This document shows positions 1 through 10,327 of a stretch of 64,000 bases of DNA, piece after piece. The notes beneath the pieces were generated by a model. It was not told the origin of the DNA. It saw nothing but the letters and a program-made list of their open reading frames with translations, and made no database searches. The position numbers were made by a program, and so were the translations under genes. This DNA is from Dactylorhiza incarnata (lineage: Eukaryota; Streptophyta; Magnoliopsida; Asparagales; Orchidaceae), in contig JAWHQI010000239.1 of assembly GCA_033032865.1 (NCBI GenBank), forward strand, positions 3,258,001-3,322,000. Direction: 5' to 3'. The stretch's first letter is position 1, and the number at the start of each line of letters is the position of its first letter.

Positions 1-1
1 C

Positions 2-691
2 TATCCACGACTCCGTGATGATTTCATTTGAGCGAGGGCTCCATCTGCTTGAGTCTGGATCCTGCTCAACTTCATTTAGTCTCTTCTTTCTGTCCTCTGC
101 GCAGGTGATTTTCCTCCTCTTCCTAGATGTTGCGGATTCGCCTGAATCGGCTTCATAGGTTTTAGAGTCGGTGTTGATGGAGGGTTCAGTGGGTACATAT
201 ACGGATGGGGTTATCTATAGTGCTTGCTTTATTTGATTACTTACCCATATTGCTTGATGTGAACAAGCATTTATGCTTCCCTTGATCTCCTCCTGGATTT
301 CTTCCTTAATCTCCTCTTCCTGTTTTTGAATTTCTTCTGTCATGGATTCCTTCAGCTCGAACAGTTGCTCCAGGGTTTCTTGATTTCCGACATCTATGAA
401 GTTTCTTACTTCCAGAAGATGAGTGTCTAGGGTTTGCTCGTGAGTGGTGATTATGTTCATAATAAGAGCGGTAAACTCTGCTTGTTGAGTGTGGAGTTGA
501 GAAACATCCTCCTTTATCGCTTTTATTTCTTCTTTCTTGTCGTCCCGGATTCTGTTCATAGCCTTTTATATAAGAGTCTCCATTTTCTCCCATTGAGCCG
601 TGAGCAGGAGTGACATCGAACGATAGTCTGGATCTGCCATCTCACCGGATTTTTCTTGGTTGTCTTTCAGGAGTTCTTTTTCCGATGTCAT
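2..691 (-). pseudogene. Unassigned coiled-coil ORF, broken
   Basis: Reading leftward from an ATG at 691-689, the frame encodes a short leader, meets a stop near 566, and resumes as a 114-residue glutamate/lysine-rich segment (559-215) with strong coiled-coil character. After a further frame change it continues as a charged, basic stretch containing an SRKRRK motif and runs to the window edge. I do not recognise the family. The position downstream of a TATA box suggests the first ORF of a mobile element, such as a gag-like protein of a non-autonomous retroelement; a pararetrovirus-like origin cannot be excluded. At least one stop and one frameshift make it non-functional as read. Function is unknown. 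Confidence 0.35.
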
Positions 692-791
692 TATCCCTGG
701 GAAGGCGATACGTTGGGGACGAAGAGGGGGTTTGTTGAAGGAATAGCTTAGGGCAAATGATAGCGTAATTCTTATTCTCGAGCATTCACTC

Positions 792-799
792 TATTTATA
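792..799 (-). promoter_or_regulatory. TATA box upstream of the coiled-coil ORF
   Basis: The minus strand reads CTATAAATAGAG, about 100 bp upstream of the ATG at 691. Upstream sequence (800-1020) carries imperfect CG-centred motifs such as GTCGTCGAAA and ATCGACGATAC, like those in the copia LTRs of this window. It is probably the core promoter of an LTR or LTR-like leader whose outer boundary I could not fix. Confidence 0.5.
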
Positions 800-1178
800 G
801 TGTCGGTATGTGAAGAGGCGCGTACCTTTTGAAGGAAAGAAAGTGATCAGACGGCTCTGATGTACCGATCTGATCCCGTGATAAATAGCTCGATTATATT
901 TTGACCATACGCTTATTGTCGTCGAAATAATCCTTGGATGCGCATCCTCCTAACTTGCTCCTTTGTCTTCATAAAATCTATTTGTATCGACGATACGATT
1001 CTTCCTTACATGACTGCCTAAGATATTCTCCTGCCCTCTTTGGGAGTTATCCTTTGGCTCATACCGTGCACTAAGATTGTTATTGAGCTAATTTTTCTAT
1101 TCTAGCGTATGGGCCAGAACAACCACCTTGGCCAAGTCCCAGATTTATATGGGCACTTGGACTATCTGCAAATTGAGA

Positions 1179-2240
1179 TTACAGACCCTTAGGAACCCAA
1201 GTAGTTTTGGGTCCTATCACATTGTTACCTTTGAAAAGCATACTGCATTTCAGTACTTTAGGATATGCGTAATGATAGTGAGCAAGGCGATTTGCAAGTT
1301 TAGCATTCGTTACCCTTGAAGCAGTTGGATTGTACCAACAGTCAATTACAAAGTGGCCCATCTTGCCACAGCACCAGCAGTCAAACTTATTGTATCTTGT
1401 CCTCTTGTTGTTGGTGGGTGTACGATTCTTCTGTGGGCAGTTGGAAGAGTACCTGTAGAAGATAGAATTGTATTGGTTAGAGATATGATTCTTTCTGTTA
1501 ACAATTCTTTTCTTGAAGTCAGTCCTTTATAAGAGTTCCTTCATACTCCTAGACCTACTGAGCTCATGTTCCCTTGTGATCCTTCTTTCATGATATACTT
1601 TGGATGCGGTTGGTAACTTCTTTCTTCCCCTTGTGAAAGTCCCATCCATAAGACACCCAAGAGATGATCCCCCATGCCCTTATTGAAGGGTGAAGTGACC
1701 TTCCTTAGGTTAGCCTTTGTATCACAGAGTGGGTCTGAGCTATTTTCTTTGAAGCATTTTTGCTTTATTTCTTGAGTGAAACAGCTGCCATTAGCCAGTG
1801 GAGGAGTCGTCTCTGGTCTGGAAGAGTTGGCTCCTTTCCTTCCTTTTGTGGGGGATTTGATCTTCAAGCCACTAGCCTGATTAACCCTGGATTTTGGCGG
1901 TCCTGCCAGATCCATATCCTTCTTTAGAAGTACAATTTCGTCGGTTAGAGAGTGGCATATCTCTCTGCTGTCAACCAGATCTTTCATGGTTTTCCCAAAC
2001 TTGGTTATTAAATCCATGTTGGAGCTAGCATTATAATCTCTTCTGAGCTGGCAGAAATCTACGTTCTCTATAGTCAGCCTTTCAGCCTTTTCCAAGAGAT
2101 CAGAGTTTCTGGCTTGAAGAGCTGAAATCTCATCAGCTTGCTTTTCGCAGAGCTCCTTGCTCCTTCTGAGGTCTTCTAGAAGATCCTCATAATTTTCTGA
2201 GAAGCTTATTTCATATTCTGAATCTGAATAAGATAGGGGA
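1179..2240 (-). pseudogene. gag: Copia-1 gag, C-terminal part with zinc knuckle
   Basis: This is the distal part of a minus-strand Ty1/copia gag. It begins with an acidic, serine-rich coiled-coil segment (2240-1541) and reaches a CCHC zinc knuckle at about 1340-1380, with Cys-X2-Cys-X4-His-X4-Cys spacing (CWCC-GKMG-H-FVID-C). It then runs to a GPKTTWVPKG motif near 1180, which in plant copia polyproteins marks the gag-protease linker. It joins the gag N-terminus at 6499-7002 once the solo LTR at 2246-6493 is removed. Frames are broken between 1541 and 1410 and after 1179. No protease, integrase or reverse transcriptase follows within the window, because the unassigned sequence at 1-1120 begins there. 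Confidence 0.75.
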
Positions 2241-2994
2241 GCCCTTGTAACATCCCGATTCGAGCTAGACCCCTTGTGCGCATTGTTGAGTCAAGCGAGT
2301 TGACTCGGGCTCGGGGTGTACTGAGGGTCAGGCTTGCACCTGAGCTGGTGAAGTGCACTCGACGAATACGGTGAGTACCATTTCTATTCTTTGTCCCGAT
2401 GCTTGCTGTATCGGGATCCGAGCCGTCCGGAGGGCATAACTTGAGCGATAAAACTCGAAGGAGGCGTACCGCCTTGAAGGAATTTTAGTACGTACGTTAG
2501 CTCAAATGATGTGGTCTGCGAATAACATATTTATCCAAAATGGTGAAATTGACCAAACGATCTCGGAATTCACCTCAGTCAATTTTGTTAGACTCGTGAA
2601 ACCCATACGAGGCCAACGAAACTGTCCGCGCTCGATTCTGATAAGAATCGGCGAAATTATAACGTGATTTGCAAATAGCTCATTTACCCAAAAAAATGTG
2701 CAATCGAACAAACAACCTCGAAATGGACCCCAGTCAGTTTTGTTGCACTCGTAATAATAATACGAGTCCAACCGAGTCGTCCGTTTGAAATTCCGACGTC
2801 GTTCGACGAGTTTTAATGCGTAAAATTAGGTCGTAAGCGCTCCAGCGAGCGTAAAATGAGCAAACGAACTCGGAATTGATCGTGGACGGTTCCGATAGAT
2901 GCGTATCAGCGAGACGGTCGTAACGAGCCCATCCGGGATAAATTCCGAGCCCTATAGAGCGATGTACGAGCATTTGAATCCTCTTTAAACGAAA

Positions 2995-3058
2995 TAATAA
3001 TAATTATAATAATAATAATAATAATAATAATTATAAGTATTATATATATATATATATT
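2995..3058. repeat. AT microsatellite
   Basis: A (TAA/TAAT)n run passes into (TA)n. It sits just upstream of the CT-rich transcribed-leader-like part of the solo LTR and may include its TATA element. Confidence 0.8.
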
Positions 3059-3969
3059 ACTTAGGTTAGAAGGATTACCCGAGCTCCTCCTCCCTTGCAC
3101 AGGGAACCTCCGATCCCTCTTCCTCTCCTCCGGCGCCGCTCCTCACGGCGAGCTTCTTCGGCGCATCCTCCTCCGGTGAGCTCTCCAAACCGTCGCACGG
3201 AAACCCCCTCTCCTCCGATCTCTCTCCGGCAAGCTCATGCTCCAACGCAACTCCACACGGCAAGAAAACCTTTCCTCCCTCCCTCCTTCTCTCTTGGCTG
3301 GACCTCTTACTTGTGGTAATTCTTCTTCTGGATTCTTAAGCGCAGAAATTTCATGTTTTTGTTGGCAAGGTCTTGGGATCCCTTTGGGGTTCGATCTTCT
3401 AATTCTTGTCAGAACAAAAAAAAAATCCTTTGCACACGAATATATATCTTATTACTCAATTCTATCAATTTGATTTCTCTTTCTTGTTCATCTGAGCGAT
3501 TCAATGATGAATCATCGATCTTTCGTGAAGAATAAATTGATTTTTATAACCTGGGGTGAGGCTATTCAATTCATGCTGCCATGGTAAGGCACAAACTATG
3601 TGCTAATTTCCATCTTTGTTACCCCATGGTGAAGAATCATTTACTGGAGTTTGCTAGTCTAGGATAGTCTGGGTGTGGATTCTTAGGCAACCCATGCAGC
3701 GAGCTTGCTATTCTTCTCTGTATCGTTTCAATGCTATCAAATGTATTTAGATATTTATATACGCATCGTTAACATTCAAATGACACAATGGCATATAAGT
3801 ATGAAATGTTAACAGAGCATCATAAGCAACAACTTAATTTTAAGAAGTCAGTTTTCTCAATAGTATCTGTCTCCACTTTTGAGAAATTATTACTTTTTAC
3901 ATACAAGAAGCTTTGCGCGTGCTTGGTATTATTTTATGACAACATGCTTCCAGACAGGGTTGCCTGCTT

Positions 3970-4160
3970 GTCGAAAGGGCTGCTGCTGTTCTTATACCTT
4001 AATAGTGGGCTGTTGCTATGGTTGTTCCTGTTAATTGGGGGCTTTTTTCATGCTATCTTGTTGGGGGCTGCTCTTATAATACCTATTAATTGAGGCTGTT
4101 TTCATACCTTATTGTTGGGGGCTGCCTTTGCAATACCTTGAAATGTGGGGGTTGTTTCCT
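3970..4160 (+). repeat. Degenerate GGGGGCTGCTT minisatellite in solo LTR
   Basis: About five imperfect units of 30-45 bp share the core GGGGGCTGCyyTT followed by T-rich sequence (TTCATACC, TTATAATACC). A similar array in the same orientation lies at 13660-14150 in another long LTR, so the motif is shared between the two LTR families. Confidence 0.6.
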
Positions 4161-6498
4161 TATACTTGTTAATTAGTATGGCTGATTATATGTTTGATAT
4201 TTTTGTGGATTAGGACCTCTTTATTCAGCCTTGGCCAACTGCCGCCATGCCTCGGAGGAGACCGCCGCGATCGTCGGCCGAAAAATCAGGTGACTTCCTC
4301 CCCTCTCCCTTGGTGCTAGATCTTTAGATCTAAATATTAGGAGAGACATTGAACTCAAAAGAGTATGATCCAGTGAGTTCCATGATGTTTCGTAGGAAGA
4401 GACCACGCTAGAACTTTCGTTCTAGGGCGCCGTTCGCCATGATATTATCTTCAATCAACTCCACTCTTCAATACGAAGATTTAGAGCTTGATTTCGTGAA
4501 GACTGGTGGTCTGTTGAGGGTGTATTGGAGTAGAGAAGGTGAAATATTATTTGTATGTGCTGGAGGGAGAAGATGACAGATGATGTTCATCTGTCTTGAG
4601 TTTTGACCAAATATTATAATTTGGGGTGACGCGTCTAGATTGGAGGAGTGTAGCTCCCGGAAACTCAGTTTTAGTGACGACATTGGGAAGGTTTATTATC
4701 TTATTATTGTGGTATGTATACAACGTTTGAATTGCAAGCACGAATAGGATTGGTAATTATGTACTGGTTGATGTCGAGATCTTCCTAAACTAGATTTAAA
4801 GCGATTACTTATACGGTTGTTAAAGGATGAAGCAACGAGTAATCCTGCGGGAGCGTATAGAAGGATCACCACACTGTAAGCACACCACTGCACGAGAGTT
4901 GTGTCAACTCGGGATGGGTAGCATCGGCTAAGCGTGCAAAATGTGAAAGGTGATAAGACTCCGCTTGGGGGTCCTTGGGTGCTTATGAGCACGGGCGTGC
5001 ACGGGTTGAGTGGCTTACACATGGTGATGTATGGCTTGGTGTGGATTATAAGGTATGGTTATATCTTGTGGTGAAATGTTAAGGACCCGGTTGTTGGGGG
5101 CCTTGAATGCTAGATAACATCGGTTGATTTGTGTGTTGTGAAAAGAGAAGACGCCTTTGGCGAGTCCTTGGGTCCACGATAGCACGGGTTATGCATGGAA
5201 ATTACAAGAATGTGTGTGGTTTACACTTGGAGGTGTGACGGCATTGGTTGGAGGATATATATGGTAGGGGGATTGCTTGTGGCGGGTCCACGGGCTTGCT
5301 AGTCGTGACACCGACAGAAGCCGGCAGTGGACTATAGACCGATTGGGTTGGACTCTTGGTGCTCACCTACCCAGGTCCCCTTCTGTGTCCTTGGAGGCTC
5401 CGCTGTGTGTTCTTAGCGTCGATCAGTACGCAGGGGCTCCGCTGTGTGTTCTTAGCGTTGAGGCGTACATAGGCCTAGGTCTGGTAGTGTCATACCCACC
5501 TAGTTGTGGAGGAGCACGGTCCACAGTCTCCGTCTGGCCACGACGCGAGGTGCCTGAGGGGTTAGCTACCCTCGAAAAGTGGGAACTACGAGTCTATGTC
5601 GACATAGCAAAATGCATGGGTGAGTTCATCATATCATAATCATTGCATTGCATTCATCATTCATAATCATAACATTGCATTGCATCGGGTCCATCATATA
5701 AATTAGTATGGGCTCTTTTATATGATGGGTTCCGCATTGGAAACCTTAACTTATAAGTTTGTATGGGCATTCATATAAGTTAATGTACGATTTGATGCTG
5801 CTTACTCTTGTTTACATACACTGCTTACTTCTGTACTGATACACTGTTAGTATAGTTGTACTTTTACATATATGTTGATACCTTTTTGTCGTTACTTGCC
5901 TTCTTGATGTACTGTTGATATGTTAACTGCTAGATTAAGAACCTCATCGTATCACCTGCTTGTTATATTACTGTTTATATTGCAGCTTTTCTTCCTTTCC
6001 TCCCGCCCGGTGCCTTGGAGTCGCCGGGGGAGCGGATGGGAAGCCACTTAGTCTTTATGACTAACGGTTGTTGCATCCCTCTTTTTAGGAGCACACTTAG
6101 TTGGTGTAGCAGCGTTCAACACAGGAGGCCAGCCTGGGCAGGTGTGCAGGGTTGGTGACTATGGTACCTTGGATGTCGTCAGTGGCAGAGGTGAGCGAGT
6201 GGTTTGAGATGTAGCCCTCCGGGCATTTAGCTTGTTACTCTGATGTTTTGCAGAAGCTTGTGTAGCTTTCTGTCCTTCTTTGTACTTGCAGTTTGGACAT
6301 TATTACTTATTGTGAATCTTTGACTTTTATTGCTTCTTTTATTGATGGGTTGGCGCTGTTTAGTTGGTTTGGCCGGCAGGATAGGCGTCTTGTGGGGGAT
6401 GCTAGCTCGTGTGCTGGCGCTTCCGCAAGGCGGCTGTCCTGGGCATAAGACTCCCCTCGGCCGTGTTTTGTGTTCCGGGAGGGGGATCTTACAGCCCT

Positions 6499-7002
6499 TA
6501 TGCTTACTTGTTCTGGTGATGTCTTATCCTGAATTTCATCTTCTGATTCAGATAGGACAGTTAGTCCAAAATGAGCTCCCTCCTCTGTATCTGAATTACT
6601 TGAGTCACTATCACTCAGAATTTTGAACTTCCCCTCAGCCGCAATGCTTCTAACTTCTGATGATCCTTTTATGAGGACAGTTAGAGAGTTCCACATCTCT
6701 TTTGCTGTTGTGCAGTGAGCCAGTTCCTGAAGTGTTGAGATGTCAACTGCACCAGCTATAATATCTTTGGCTTCTTTGTCCAAGCTGGCTAGAAGGATCT
6801 CATCTTCTATCATAGTCATGGAGGGTCCTTCTTGAATAATTGAAAACATTCTGGGATCCATTGCCTCCATGTATATTTTAGCCCTTACTTTCCAAAGGAA
6901 AAAGTTCTCTCTGGAACAGACAGTTATGCTTGATTCCATGGCTATGATGAATGGACACCCAAGGGTAGATCTGTTCAAGCTGTTAAGCTTTTCTTTGAAC
7001 AA
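6499..7002 (-). pseudogene. gag: Copia-1 gag, N-terminal part
   Basis: This is the minus-strand start of a plant Ty1/copia gag. It shows the conserved opening (ENFFLWKVRAKIYMEAMDP), then LASLDKEAKDII and the TAKEMWNSL block of the gag-polypeptide (UBN2-type) domain. An acidic serine-rich linker then runs into the solo-LTR junction. The frame is open from 7002, six bases from the primer site; the internal Met at 6939 may be the real start. Compared with the copia-2 gag at 39401, the second half of the UBN2 domain after SLTVLIKGSSEVR is missing, which indicates an internal deletion. Its continuation is at 2240-1179. Confidence 0.8.
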
Positions 7003-7008
7003 CCTCGC

Positions 7009-7020
7009 TTTGATACCACT
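7009..7020 (-). other. Primer-binding site of copia-1
   Basis: The minus strand reads AGTGGTATCAAAG immediately inside the LTR end at 7021. It matches the initiator tRNA-Met type site TGGTATCAGAGC with one visible substitution. It fixes 7021-17840 as the 5' LTR of a minus-strand element. Confidence 0.8.
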
Positions 7021-7274
7021 TGTTGTTTATAGGGTGTCCACTTATCACCTAGAGAGGGGGGGGGGGGGGGGGGGGGTGAATAGGTTTATCAATTTACTTT
7101 TCCTTCTTTGGTGTGTTTGATTTCTATTTATTAGATCTATGAATTATAAAGCACAACACAGAAAAGCACACAAGGATCTATAGAGGTTCTTAAAGACAGG
7201 GTGTCTTGAGTAGTCCTCATTCCATATGCGCCTACCTAGCAGTGTGCTAGGCTCGACAAACTCCGCCAAAACTT

Positions 7275-7564
7275 CAGGCCCTCAAGCCTTACATCACGGA
7301 CCTGTAAGTCCTACAACCTAAGCCCACAAGCCCCTACTACACCCGAGCCCGCAAGCTCGACACTCAGGCCCTTAAGCCCTACACAACGTAGATCCGCAAG
7401 TCCTGTGCCTACAGCCTAAGCCCGCAAGCCCTTACTGCACTCAATCCCTCAAGCTCGACAAGATCGGACCCGCAAGTCTACTGCCCTGTCCCTCAAGCCT
7501 CAAACTCTCCAGCCCTCAAGCTAGATGGTGTCGGACCCGCAAGTCCACTGCTCTGGCCCTCAAG
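7275..7564 (-). repeat. CCCGCAAG/CCTCAAG short repeats in copia LTR
   Basis: Irregular 20-35 bp units carry CCCGCAAGC, CCCGCAAGTCC or CCTCAAGCC cores. They continue at 16528-16660 beyond the gypsy insertion and are repeated in the copia-3 LTR at 59980-60310. The gypsy element's target duplication, tcaag, is one of these cores. Confidence 0.75.
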
Positions 7565-7724
7565 TGTAACACCCCGGGGTTTTACCTATAACTTTTTAAT
7601 TAAAGCATATGAAATTAATAATAATTATTCTAAAGCGAAATATTAATTCAGGGCATCACGACGCGTATTTTCCCCTTGCTCTGATAATATGTATTATATT
7701 CGTGGGAAAATGCGGGTTGTGACA
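7565..7724 (+). repeat. 5' LTR remnant with large internal deletion
   Basis: The first 93 bp match the start of the 3' LTR (9882-9974) and the rest match its last part (16450-16522). The junction falls on a 6-bp identity, GGCATC. About 6.5 kb of LTR (4.5 kb without the Helitron) is missing from this copy. Confidence 0.9.
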
Positions 7725-7726
7725 GT

Positions 7727-7737
7727 TGGTATCAGAG
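7727..7737 (+). other. Primer-binding site, tRNA-Met type
   Basis: TGGTATCAGAG lies two bases after the 5' LTR end, as expected for plant gypsy elements primed by initiator tRNA-Met. Confidence 0.85.
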
Positions 7738-9870
7738 GGAGTTTAGCCGGGTTGCTGTGACAGTCTGGTTGCCCGGTTAACCGCCTGGTGAGAATCGTCA
7801 TTCATTGCATACACACACCGAAGGGTCATCAGTATGTCTTGGCTGAAGCATGAACACTACACTCATAGCATGATAAGAAGTATACGAGGCATATTATGTA
7901 GTATGGGATGCATAATATGTGTTTGTATATGGATCCTCATAGGTGACAACATACGACTGTTATGTAGTATGGTATGCATAACGTAGGTCGCATGCGTGTC
8001 CATTAGATTTTCTTTTTCGTTGCATGCGATAATATGTAGTATGGGATGCATAAGATCGCATGTGTACGCCGCTCATAGCATGCATTAAGGCCTTTTTTAG
8101 ATTGCATAGCACTGCATATGCATCATAACATAGCATTAGCACACGTGCCAAGCTAAAGACATACATGATGACGCTCGTACACACATGATTTGGAATACAA
8201 TTTGGCATTCATGCATTATTTTATATGCACATAAGTTGATAGGATGATGGTGTATCATCCTAAGTTTAGCATAACATCATTTCATAAATTCCCAGAGCAA
8301 GGTAACAGCAAGAGCAAGTATCTACTCTTTTCTGATCTGTATCGAGTTAGGAAATTCTAGTTCCTAGCTGTTGTGTCTCTAGCTGGGTGTATCGTGGTGT
8401 TCGTTTGTAATTGCTGTCGATGACTCCAGAGCGTCGTGCGTCGGAGTCAGCTCTCCGGTTAGAGGGGGAACCCTTGGGTGCGCGCAGTGAAGCTGTAATT
8501 GAAGAGTTGCGTCAGAGTAACGAGGCGTTGTCGAGGCAAATGGTTGTGAAACAAGCGCAGTTTTTCTGCCCAGGTGTTTTCAGGTTAAGGTTTTGACCTA
8601 GTTTATTCGTTGGCTTGCGAGTGTGGATTTGGATTTTGTTATCTCAATACTGTGTGAGTTAAGGTAGAGGATGTTGAGCGTGCCTTCCTTTTTATTTGAG
8701 TTTGACTCGATGTTTTGGCTATAGAGCTTCGCAGGAGGTCATCGTTAGGTTATCGATTGTTGAGCAGTTTCCCCCCGGGTGATTCTAGGTTAGATTCTAA
8801 TCTAATCCTTAACCTTCAGCTTTGGTTCTAGTTTATTTTCACTCGTTTAGTTGCGTATCCGACCTTATAGGAGTGTTTAAGGTAGATAATCTTTAGGCGA
8901 GCGTTCCTTCTCGATTCTGGTACTATCCTCTTGTGCGTGGCTAGGTCTTTAGTGGAGCGTCATGGTTTGACCTTGATCGGGTTGGTGATTCCCTTATTGT
9001 TAAGTTTCCCCTTTGTTGTTTCTGTGGTGTCGAATCAGGGCTTTCAGGGTTGTCTTACCCTCTTAGGTGGTTTCTTAGCTTTTGTTAATCTAAAGGTGCT
9101 AGACCTGGAGTTTTCGTTGTGATTTGGGGTTTGGGCTGGTCGTCCAGGTTTGATGTTGTATTCCAACGCAAGGTAAAGCGTTTGGTCTTTAAGCTGGACA
9201 TCGGTCAACCCTCGAGCGTGTTTAGTTTTCCGCGCTATGTTTTCTCCGGTTATTTCCGCGGCGTGTGCCAGGAGCCTTTAGTTTTCAATGGCGTTGCTTA
9301 CCTTGTTTCTACGCTAGAAACCATTTTCGGTTTGTTGTGTATCGAAGATCTTCCTTGTGGTGCGAGATTTCGCTGATGTCTTCGCCGTTATCTCCCTGGT
9401 TTTCTACCGTGAGAGTTGAGGAGTTTGTTTCTGACCTTGAGCCGGGTACCCGTCCTATTGCCAAGGCACCGTACCCTTTGGCCCCGCGTGTGTTGCGAGA
9501 GTTGCGCACTCAGATAGATGGGTGGTTGTAGTGTGGCTTTTTCTGCTCTAGTTCCTCGCCCTGGAGTGCTCTCATCCTGTTCGTAAAGAAGGAAGTTAGT
9601 TCGGTGTTTTCGCTGATCTTCGTGTAGGCTTCCTTTAGTTGGGGATCCGCTTGTCAGATGTTCCGAGATCCGTTTTCTGTTCTCGGTTTGGACATTTCAA
9701 GTTCTTGGTAATGTCCCTTTCCCTTTGTGTAATCTTATCCGCATCCGCTTTCCTAGCCCTTTTCGGTTAGCGTTTCTGTCTAGCGAATGTGAGCTTACCT
9801 CTCTCTCTGTACTTTTCATTCGATGTCTCCTAAGTTTCGGTTCTAAGTTTCGGGGCGAAACTTTTTGTTA
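7738..9870 (+). pseudogene. Gypsy gag-pol remnant with truncated RT
   Basis: Only scattered coding similarity survives. Around 9260-9400 the translation resembles the protease-RT linker (CxxPLVFNGVAYLVS, then a DVFAVI motif). From 9411 an open segment reads FVSDLEPGTRPIAKAPYPLAPRVLRELR, the start of the chromovirus reverse transcriptase. It is followed after a stop by SSPWSALILFVKK and a degraded GHFKFLVM block near 9690. The YxDD region, RNase H, integrase and chromodomain are absent. A C-terminal FRG(E/R)-like end lies just before the polypurine tract. The first kilobase (7740-8900) should hold gag, but I see no convincing zinc knuckle. Confidence 0.7.
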
Positions 9871-9881
9871 GGAGGGGTGGA
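9870..9881 (+). other. Polypurine tract
   Basis: AGGAGGGGTGGA lies directly before the 3' LTR start TGTAACACC at 9882, the expected plus-strand priming site. Confidence 0.8.
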
Positions 9882-10327
9882 TGTAACACCCCGGGGTTTT
9901 ACCTATAACTATTTTATTAAAGCATATGAAATTAATAATAATTATTCTAAAGCGAAATATTAATTCAGGGCATCGAGGCGAAAGGGCGTTACCATCTCGG
10001 GAGCGTCGTCGTCATCCGGCGTTTTGTTTCTAGAAAGAGGCTTATGCAGGTATATGTATAAATATATATGGATATATATATATATATTCGTGTGTTTAGG
10101 GTCTTGTATAAGTAAAATTGTGCTACCGTGTTTTTCATATATAGAAGTTTATGTAGGCGAATATATATACACAGTTATATATATGGGTATAAGCGTATAT
10201 AAGTTTTTACGCATAAATTTTGTTTCTTTTTTTGTGTGTATGTATACATATATAAAAGTTAAAATTTTTATTTATATATATACATATATATATATAAATT
10301 ACTTATTATATAAATGTATATACGTTA

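Larger units (their letters stand above)
2246..6493 (+). mobile_element. Solo LTR, 4.25 kb, probable Ty3/gypsy
   Basis: The sequence starts TGTAACATCC and ends GATCTTACA. It is flanked by a perfect 5-bp direct repeat, gccct (2241-2245 and 6494-6498), and interrupts the copia-1 gag. There is no primer site, polypurine tract or pol homology inside, so it is a solo LTR left by LTR-LTR recombination. The TGTAACAyCC start, long size, AT microsatellite and following CT-rich leader (3060-3300) resemble long-LTR plant gypsy elements and the 9882-16522 LTR here. Short ORFs inside look like chance. Family assignment is inferred from termini only. Confidence 0.85.
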
